DNA of 64,000 nt, from positions 25,201 through 89,200 of the forward strand of contig JAKSYS010000206.1 of assembly GCA_022925895.1 (NCBI GenBank), in the 5' to 3' direction. The DNA is from Fragilaria crotonensis. Its lineage: Eukaryota; Bacillariophyta; Fragilariophyceae; Fragilariales; Fragilariaceae. Of the stretch, positions 56,799-64,000 are shown piece after piece. Position 1 is the stretch's first letter. Every line of letters begins with the position of its first letter. The notes below the pieces were generated by a model. The model did not search any database, was not told the origin of the DNA, and was given only the letters and a program-made list of their open reading frames with translations. Position numbers and translations under genes: made by a program.

Positions 56799-57416
56799 TC
56801 AGTCAATCCTAAAATTCTTGACCATTCGACTCGTCTCGCGTTTTGCTTCACGATCCTTTATGGTTTGTCGCTTGTCTCTCACATTCTTACCCCGACACAG
56901 AGCAATCTGTATCTTGATCCTATTGTCATCATTGAAATATGCCTTGAGAGGCACCACCGTCATACCATCGGCTTCCGTCTGTTGCTTCAATTTCCGAGCC
57001 TCCCTTTTGTGCACCAACAATGGACGTGGCCGCTTCTCCTCGTGCTGAAAATATTCTCCCGAGAACCGATGCTTGGAAATGTGCACGTTGAACAAGGTGC
57101 ACCCACGACCATCCTTACTGGCCTTCACATACCCGTCGCGAAGATTCATTTTTCCATCACGAATGCTCTTCACTTCCGTTCCCAACAAGGAAATTCCGGC
57201 CTCGAGTGTATCAATGATTTCGTAGTTTCGATAAGCTTGCCGATTTAGAGCAATAGTACTATCCTTGGGTTTTTTCTTTTTCTTTCCAGATTTGGCGGAT
57301 AACGATGAAGCATGCGAAAAAGAGGGCGCATGCGATATTCTGGGTAGAATGATGAAGGCTATTGATACATTTGCATGAAGGAGGATGAGGCTAGATAGTT
57401 GACGAAGTAATCTCAT
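56799..57416 (-). CDS. smpB: SmpB, SsrA/tmRNA-binding protein, probably plastid-targeted
   Basis: ATG 57416, single exon, 205 residues. The first 45 residues are not part of SmpB: a hydrophobic signal-like segment (LLRQLSSLILLHANVSIAFI) followed by a Ser/His/Ala stretch, fitting a bipartite leader, though the usual ASAFAP-type cleavage motif is not clear. The SmpB core follows: ALNRQAYRNYEIIDTLEAG, LLGTEVKSIRDGKMNLRDGY, LFNVHISKH, RPRPLLVHKREARKL, GMTVVPLKAYFND and IKIQIALCRGKNVRDKR. The C-terminal tail is basic (REAKRETSRMVKNF), as needed to enter the mRNA channel. It rescues stalled ribosomes together with tmRNA, which diatom plastid genomes encode. Convergent with the trithorax-like gene. 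Confidence 0.9.
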   Translation of the reverse strand: MRLLRQLSSLILLHANVSIAFIILPRISHAPSFSHASSLSAKSGKKKKKPKDSTIALNRQAYRNYEIIDTLEAGISLLGTEVKSIRDGKMNLRDGYVKASKDGRGCTLFNVHISKHRFSGEYFQHEEKRPRPLLVHKREARKLKQQTEADGMTVVPLKAYFNDDNRIKIQIALCRGKNVRDKRQTIKDREAKRETSRMVKNFRID

Positions 57417-57623
57417 CGTAGTCTGCTGGCTGATGTGTCAATTTGATCATGAAGCCGGCGGGTTGTGAAATCTGCGATTTAGGACAGACGCAAGACGTCG
57501 TCGTGAAATAAGACAGGTTATGAGCTTAAAAACGGAGTCGAGTCAAGGGTGCACCCTTAAAGTCAAGTCGAGTGAGTCGAGTGGAGTCGCTTATTCTGCA
57601 TTTCGCGACCGTCCTCCTCGACC
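57417..57623. promoter_or_regulatory. Divergent promoter of smpB and the NOL8-like gene
   Basis: 207 bp, with a cluster of gtcgagt words at 57,535-57,590 (four copies within 60 bp). Confidence 0.35.
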
Positions 57624-59743
57624 ATGAACATGAACATGACACTCGAAAACTCTGAAACAGTCATGACAGAGAAACCGCATCATGACGAGCCGAATCAAGT
57701 GCATCCGGAGCGTATCTATATAGGTGGATTGGAACCTCCCTTTTTGAAGCCGTCGGATGTGATCAGACGGCTGGAAGAATCCCTCCCATCCATCACCATT
57801 GTCAACCCAATGGTGGACGACAGCAAGTCCTACTTTCACATCAACGCCCTTCCTATCGGCGATACACGACCGTTTGAGGTGGTCTCAAAAGCATATAACA
57901 ATGTTAAATGGAAGGGTTGCAGGATTACAGTACAAGAAGCTCGGCCTCATTTGTTGCAGCGTTTGGAAAACGAACGACGAGAACGGAGGCCACCATTCAT
58001 TCTCGATCACTGATAAGAGCAGCCGAAGAAGCTGAGCCAAAAAAGGAACCAGAGCCAGTTTTATTACGTCGTCGATTGCGAATTCGCCAGAAATACGGCA
58101 CTGAGGCTCATCGTGTCGATACGAAACCATGCGAAACGACAGATTGGGATAGCTTTGGCAAGATTGTTCGGCAGATGCGGACCCGACGTGACCGCACCCC
58201 CAATGTGGTTAAGAAAAAGAAAGGAGTGGCAACAGTCAACAAAACGCAAGCCTTTTACAGCCGCGCTGTGCATTTTAGATTTGTTGAGGATGATATGGAC
58301 TCGCCATTATTGGTAGACTGCGATTCTGGAAATCGGCATGATGGGAATGAGTGTCACGGAGCATCGGTGGTGGCGGAGGACGAGGTCAGCAACGGCGTAG
58401 GCAGCGAAGGAAGCAGTGACGAAAGCGGATCCTCGCCACTGGAATGTGACAACGAGGAAAAAGGCGTGGAGGCAAAGTCATATGATTGGTCGACAGACGA
58501 TAGTTCCGACGACCATGACGATACCCCAGCGCTGACTTCGATCCATGGGGAGACGGAAAACAAGGTGCATAATCTTTCTATTCCTCAGGGTGCACAACAA
58601 CAATATCGTTGGTCGAGTGATGAAAGTGACGATGATGTATATGCTCCACCACTGCAGACCAAAATACAGCCTGCGATTTCTGAATTTGAATCAGCAATTG
58701 ACTATGATGATGATGACGACGACGATAATGAATTACCTGACGGTGCTTACAATGAGACTGACCGAACGGAAACGACCGACGATGGTCTCCAACGAGACGT
58801 TGAAAACAATCTAAATGTTTTAAGTCAATTGTTCCCGGATCTCAAGGATGCAACACCGAAGCATGTTGGCAACACACAAGAGTCCGCTGTAATAGGTTGG
58901 AAGGCATCGTCCATGCAACGCTATGACCCGACGAAGGAGTCTTCTCAACAGTTCGAGCTGAAGGAAGAGAATGGCGAAAAGGTTACATTAATGATGATAG
59001 TGAGATCGACATGGACAACGCAAGGAGCGCGACCAAGACGATGCTGACGCCAACGAGCGCGATCAAGACGATTCCGACCGCAGCGAGGGTGACGAAAATT
59101 GGGAGGAAGCGATGAAGTGGTTTCGAATTACCTTGGTGACACCTGTGGTCAAGAAAAGCACTTCAGAAGGCAACGTTTATTGCGAGTCACAGCTTGAGGA
59201 AGTCTTTCGCAATGCCAGAGACTCCGGCGAGGGTGGAGGTTTTCAAGTTTCGGCCCTGTTTGGCGAACAACCGGAAGAACTCAAGGACAAGGAGAAGCTC
59301 AAGAAGGAAGCGACTGGGACGTTTTCGTTCGGTTTCATGGTAGATTCTCTCCGGCTGATGAAGGTACGAAAATGTATGCTGACACTACCAAATTAAATGA
59401 TCAGGATGCGAAAGGATACGCAACAGTTGATGGCGAGCTTGACGAGGATATGCACGACGTAGCGGTTGATACGAACAAGGATGCAACCGACTCTGCTTCT
59501 GCTCTTGAACGACCTCGTCGACGAGGCCTGCTGCTACCAGAGAGTGTAGTCGACCACTACTACAACAAATTCTTCGCACTCAACGATGGTCTGGCGATTC
59601 AGCAAGATCCCGATGGCTTTCGTAACGACGAAGCCGTCAAGGCCGATTGGCACAAGGAAAGACATGCCTTGACGCAAGATTGGAAGCGCAAACGTAAGTT
59701 TGCTCTATCAAGGCTACAAAAGAACAATAAGTTTCGAAAGTAA
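57624..59743 (+). CDS. NOL8-like nucleolar protein (RRM plus acidic and C-terminal regions)
   Basis: ATG 57624. An RRM-like N-terminus (ERIYIGGLEPPFLKPSDVI; RITVQEARPHLL as the second core strand region) is followed by a basic segment (RRRLRIRQKYG), a long acidic middle with repeats of the DWSTDDSSDD and RWSSDESDDD type and a poly-Asp run (about 58,710-58,730), NVLSQLFPD, FGFMVDF and a C-terminal block (RRRGLLLPESVVDHYYNKFF, ADWHKERHALTQDWKRKRK). This architecture matches NOL8-type proteins of rRNA processing; the assignment is by layout and the C-terminal block, not by search. Single-base losses at about 57,988, 58,982, 59,023 and 59,347 break the frame. Its stop lies 8 bp from that of the next, convergent gene. 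Confidence 0.6.
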
Positions 59744-59751
59744 TCTTGGTT

Positions 59752-60816
59752 TTAACTTTTGTCAGCCTTGGTACGTTCCACAATATCTCCAACTTTGTGA
59801 GTCGCCGATCCTCTAGATGAGGGTCGTTGCTGTGACTCATGTGGTGACCAACCAATTGCATAAATTACTTGCACCGAGGCCTCTATGCTGCCATCATCGA
59901 AGCCATCGTCCGTCTCAAGTTTGAACATTTCATCGTAGAGGCATGCTGTCGCTAAAAACGTTTCCGCTGCAGTTCGCGGTCGACGATTTATACAAGCGTT
60001 GGATTCTCCCATTCGTTGTAAGTGCTCCATCAATACCATAGCATCAGGGTAAGCAAGTTTGATGGTATCAACATCAATGGTGGGAAGATTGAAACCCGCT
60101 CCCGATATGAGGCCCCCAACGTCGGAAAGTTCGACAAATGGACCAACATGAGGGCTATATCCTCCTTCCCTTTCCATTTCAGCCAACATCATGGACGTTC
60201 TCAGCTCTGGCAGCGTAGTGCCGCCTATCATGGCGAAGATAAAACAGCCATCTGGCTTGAGGACACGTTTGATCTCTGAAAATAGCTTCGGTAACTCGTT
60301 GATCCAATGTAATGCGACGGAACTGACCACTAAATCAAAAGTACCATCTGGAAAAGGCATATTTTCTTCCTCATCTTTTGCCATGCGATAGGTTCCACAG
60401 CGTTCGATTCCATCAACTTGAACGTTTTCATCACGATGAAGCATAATGGAACTCGAGTCTAATTGCACCAGCTTACGAATACCTCCAATGCCCCCCACAC
60501 CATCAAAGGCTTCGTCAGAGCATATCAGGCGATGCAGAATACCTGGCCCAGCTCCAACCTCCAACGCCAAGGGAAATCCGTCGTCGCGTTTGATATCATC
60601 CAAGCGATCTACAAGCCGTCGACCAATCTCTTGTCGAAAATAGTCATAGTCAACAGCATTCTCGTCTTCCTTCCACGCGTGCTGCGCCCTGGCCGCGCCA
60701 TCACGTTGCAGCAGCTTCACATCTCGATCAAAGGCATGAGTGCTGCTCTCGAAGGACGAGACGGATCGCCGACACCACTGCAGTGATGTTCGAATAACCA
60801 GGGATCGTGGCCACAT
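59752..60816 (-). CDS. NDUFAF5: NDUFAF5-like complex I assembly methyltransferase-fold protein
   Basis: ATG 60816, single exon, 354 residues. The N-terminus (MWPRSLVIRTSLQWCRRS) is Arg/Ser-rich without acidic residues, a good mitochondrial presequence. Core: FDRDVKLLQRDGAARA (the region before the fold typical of this family), LEVGAGPGILHRLI (SAM motif I), DEEENMPFPDGTFDLVVSSVALHW, INELPKLFSEIKRVLKPDG and FIFAMIGGTTLPELR. In animals NDUFAF5 hydroxylates an Arg of NDUFS7 during complex I assembly. C-terminal YAIGWSPHESQQRP also fits (IGWKPDPSQ... in relatives). No frame break. 8 bp separate its stop from that of the NOL8-like gene. Confidence 0.85.
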   Translation of the reverse strand: MWPRSLVIRTSLQWCRRSVSSFESSTHAFDRDVKLLQRDGAARAQHAWKEDENAVDYDYFRQEIGRRLVDRLDDIKRDDGFPLALEVGAGPGILHRLICSDEAFDGVGGIGGIRKLVQLDSSSIMLHRDENVQVDGIERCGTYRMAKDEEENMPFPDGTFDLVVSSVALHWINELPKLFSEIKRVLKPDGCFIFAMIGGTTLPELRTSMMLAEMEREGGYSPHVGPFVELSDVGGLISGAGFNLPTIDVDTIKLAYPDAMVLMEHLQRMGESNACINRRPRTAAETFLATACLYDEMFKLETDDGFDDGSIEASVQVIYAIGWSPHESQQRPSSRGSATHKVGDIVERTKADKS

Positions 60817-61669
60817 GCCCCGAATTGATATAGAGAACTTGACACCAGCTATGCGTCGATCTTCACTAAGCAGGAGTGAAGCCGATAGAGATACGCAGGA
60901 TATACAATGGTTTCACTAAATGTGACTTAGTCGTTGGTTTTATCCTTGAATGAGATCTGAGGTGACATGGTTCTGCTCTGTTGAGGGCCACCTCATCTGG
61001 AACTTGTGTCAACCTCCCAATTCCCAATCGTGTTACTACCGGTAGTACTTGTACTGGGTACCAGTACTGTACTCCAAAGTCCAAGGATACTGCACCAAGT
61101 ACTTCCAGTACTACCGTAGCTATATAGTACTGTATTCGCAATCTGACTGGTATCATACTCCGTACCAGTATTTAGTGTAGTACTGTATACTGCTCGCTGC
61201 CCTTACAGTACAGTAGTCCGGTACAGTACAATGCCGTCAAGGCAATTGTCACACGGCAGGGTGCGAGAACTTGTATGCATAGAGGGCAGACTTACCGGTT
61301 GGAACAGCACCATCAGGTATGATACTTGTAGCATACCAGGTACTTGCACCATGACAGTGGTACGCACTTCAGACTTCAGACCGAATTACCAAGACTTAGA
61401 TACAGGATGTCGGCTCCTTGGGCGCTCATTGTTGCCATTATCCTGCCGTTGTCGATGGCTGATGGAGTGCTTGACAAAAACCGGTAATGACGAACTTAGA
61501 GTACACAATATAACTTGTACCTTTGACTTCGGTAACACTTTAACTAGGCAGTATAAGTTTCAAGGCACAACCAAACAAACATGACAGTGACAGCAAAAAA
61601 TCGTGAAGGTGAAAAAGAAGAAGAACAATGACAGATACATGCTCCACTTGAGTAAAATGTACTGGGCCC
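60817..61669. other. Intergenic, gtac-rich, no supported gene
   Basis: Upstream of the NDUFAF5-like gene and downstream of the kinesin. Dense gtac/agtact palindromes at 61,030-61,240. An open + stretch at 61231-61584 has no motif. Confidence 0.5.
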
Positions 61670-63505
61670 TCAGCTTCCGCCTTCCTCTTCCTCCACTTTC
61701 TCCAGCTTTTGACGATAGCGCTCCACCTTGCTGGCTAGACGCACATTCCGGTGCACCACGTGATGGAGGGCGTTTCGGGCGGCCTTCAAATCCTCCATGA
61801 GCTTTTCGATTGCGTCCTCCGCAAACTCAAGGCGATGTTCCAAGAACTTTGCCTTTTGTTCCATGTCCGAAGCAAACATCTCGCTGTGTGTCTGATTCAT
61901 ATCTTGAGAGCCCACTGTCAAGATTAACACTTCCGACGGTGGAGTCCGGGCCACTTCAACAGGGTCCCGGCGCCTCGTGATTCGAGGTATCGATAGTCCG
62001 GATAATTGTGTTATGTTTTGGTCGTGAAGATAATTCTCTGTAGTCTCCATAGAATTTCTGGTCTCATCAACAGTTGGAATCGATCCAGCGGCTCCTCTGT
62101 TCTTCCGAACGTGCAATCCGACATTGGCCAACGATTCTAGCCTGAAGTCCTCGTCGCCAAACATGAGCTGCTTTATCTTCTTGAGTTCGTGTGCAGCCTC
62201 GATCAAAGCATTTTCTGATTCAGAACTCCGTTGTTCCATGGCGAGGAGAGACTTTCGTGTTTCTTCGAGTTCAAGATGGAGTTTCTGAGCCAAGGCACTG
62301 TCCTGTGGCGCCACTTCGTTGATTCGAGGCTTGGTTTCGATGAGTTTGGCACGTGATGCGAATCGTAGCGTCGAGCGCGTTTCTTCAACAAATGCATGGG
62401 CAGGACTGGCGTTGCAGATAACAGCCATCAAGGCATTGCCAGACAAATGGGGCTGGAGGATGAACGTAAGCTTGGAATCACGATATCCAATGAATTTTGG
62501 TCGCGTTGCAACAGGCAAACTCAAGGAATGAATTACTTTGAAGAGCGACAGAAGACTCTTGTTGATTGTTCCTCCTTCTCGCTGTTGCAGATTGGTAGTA
62601 TCAGACGTTTGACTATTCTCAGACCCTGCCAAGTCAACGAGATTGAGTGTAGCGAGGCGAACTGTGTTGTCGGTTGATCTTGACTCGACCGTGACCCGAA
62701 AGATGGCATGACTACGGGAGGAACGATTGTTCATGCTTGTCGAAGCCACTTGCCGATAACGATTTCCAAATTGCAGCAGATCCAAAAGTATTTGGACAGA
62801 GTTCACCTCCACTTCGCGGCAATTGACTTTAACACCTTCTTTGGGATCAAGGCGTACTGCCACTGCTTTCCTTGAAACACATCTTGACTCTGATTGGCGG
62901 GATCTTCATCCACCACCCTGAAAGCAAGTCTCGCACTTGCTCATTGTAAATCTCAAAATAAGAAATTCGAACCATCGACTCCCGGTTGGACTCTCGTATC
63001 CATTGAAAGATGTCTTTAACCGCCAACTGCAAGAGGCCATCCTCTTCATGGACGTCCAGATCGTTCCCCTGCATCGTAAAGGTCTTCCCAGATCCCGTTT
63101 GGCCATAACAAAAGACAGTCCCATGTTTGCCATTCGTAATGCCCCAAACAATGGGCCTCACCATTTCATCGTATATGGCTTCCGTTGTGGAATCTTCGCC
63201 AAACATGTGATCAAAGGAAAAGGCAGACTTTCCCTCGACGCATCGTACGCCGGTTTGCTGTATGGTGGTTGAGGAGCACGTCCAAGCGCGATCATGAGCC
63301 GTTTTGATGGGTCGCCCAAACCGAGGTCGAGTTGTTACGCTGACTTGGCTAGCTTCCTCATCGTTGAGGGGCCGCAGTCGAACTGCCACTATGGAGGAAT
63401 GCGATATCGGAGGAGGTGAGGTGAATATGGAGATTTACACTACAAAGGGAATTGTGTGCGTACCCTGAACACATGATTGATTATCTTGGACGTTGAAGCG
63501 TCCAT
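61670..63505 (-). CDS. Kinesin motor protein (N-terminal motor)
   Basis: Likely first exon 63505-63464 (MDASTSKIINHVFR), then a 75-bp intron (63463-63389, gtacgc ... ccatag) and exon 2 from 63388 (AVRLRPLND). The motor shows FSFDHMFGE, YGQTGSGKTFTM (P-loop), YFEIYNEQVRDLL, NNRSSRSHAIF (switch I), NLVDLAGSE (switch II), GYRDSKLTFILQPHL and TRSTLRFASRAKLI (end of motor). A coiled coil follows (SALAQKLHLELEETRKS; FLEHRLEFAEDAIEKLMED) up to the stop at 61670. The layout with a central SLLSLFKVIHSL is closest to kinesin-7, but this is uncertain. Frame breaks by single G losses at about 62,918 and 62,865; joining exon 1 to exon 2 also needs one more base (G-run at the donor). Moves along microtubules; cargo unknown. 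Confidence 0.82.
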
Positions 63506-64000
63506 GGGACAATCCACTCGATGAATCAAGCAACGCGTCACTGAGATTGGGATTCGAGCAGAGTCTCCTGACCCAATGAACCTATCCGATCTTCGGGTAT
63601 AGATGGCCCACGTGATTGCTTTCGCCTCGTTTGCTAAATGGCACTCGTCTGGAAACAAGGTTTGATGGGAAATCAAGAATTACATGCATCATTCGATGAT
63701 CCTGTATCCTGTGTATCCTGTTCCTCGCTTCCCTTTCCAAAAAATTGGCGGGAGACAACTTCTCTTGGTACCAGCTACAAGTACTGTTATTTTGTATTTT
63801 GTCTGGTGTCAGGTGTAAAGCGCGTCGAATATATATATATATAGTATAGTGATCTACTATGTATGTCATATCTCAGCTGTTCCAACTCCAGTTCACAAAT
63901 TACCGATACTCATGTAGGGGAGGGCTATTGTGCTATTGTGATTTCTTCCTCGTACATAGTATCGTACGTATACTATGTACCACAACTGTACTATGGAGTC
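63506..64000. other. Kinesin upstream region, no supported gene
   Basis: Contains a short (ta)n run at 63,829-63,842 and a gtac-rich end (63,950-63,990). No motif-bearing frame. Confidence 0.45.

Overview
The window looks like nuclear DNA of a diatom. The reasons are two heat-shock-factor genes with a diatom-style DNA-binding domain, a single-pass membrane protein kinase of a type I know from diatoms, a nuclear SmpB with a targeting leader (diatom plastids keep trans-translation), short GT-AG introns of about 50-90 bp, and Ty1/copia, Ty3/gypsy and LINE debris of familiar diatom type. I cannot name the species.

Layout. Positions 1-27,500 are a mobile-element zone with no convincing ordinary host gene. 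It starts with broken Ty1/copia pieces (gag on +, RT/RNase H on -). Next is an array of 190-bp tandem repeats (about 2.65-4.0 kb) and a second array with palindromes (4.08-4.35 kb), lying between two related repeat modules (2444 and 5031). Then comes a zinc-finger-like ORF split by a 12.15-kb DNA transposon (5878-18032). Positions 18.1-27.4 kb are a graveyard of LINE, gypsy and pogo-like fragments.

The 12.15-kb transposon is the most interesting object. It has 25-bp perfect terminal inverted repeats, subterminal repeats and a terminal palindrome. It carries a Plavaka/KDZ-like transposase (-, with frame breaks), an intact 1,426-codon ORF (+) with a region resembling 2-oxoglutarate/Fe(II) oxygenases of the TET/JBP kind, and an accessory ORF (-). 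It resembles, by analogy, fungal KDZ transposons that carry TET/JBP genes.

Positions 27.5-64 kb are a compact gene region: tRNA pseudouridine synthase Pus3, a fused allantoin synthase, heat-shock factor 1, a METTL13-like methyltransferase fused to an eEF1B exchange domain, heat-shock factor 2, glutamate-cysteine ligase, a membrane protein kinase, importin alpha, two unknown genes, a very large trithorax-type SET-domain protein, SmpB, a NOL8-like protein, an NDUFAF5-like protein and a kinesin. Several neighbours are convergent with gaps of 8-50 bp.

Many of these otherwise well-conserved genes are broken by apparent single-base losses, mostly in homopolymer runs. I read most of these as sequence or assembly errors rather than pseudogenes. 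Those features are given as one gene spanning the breaks, with the approximate break positions stated.
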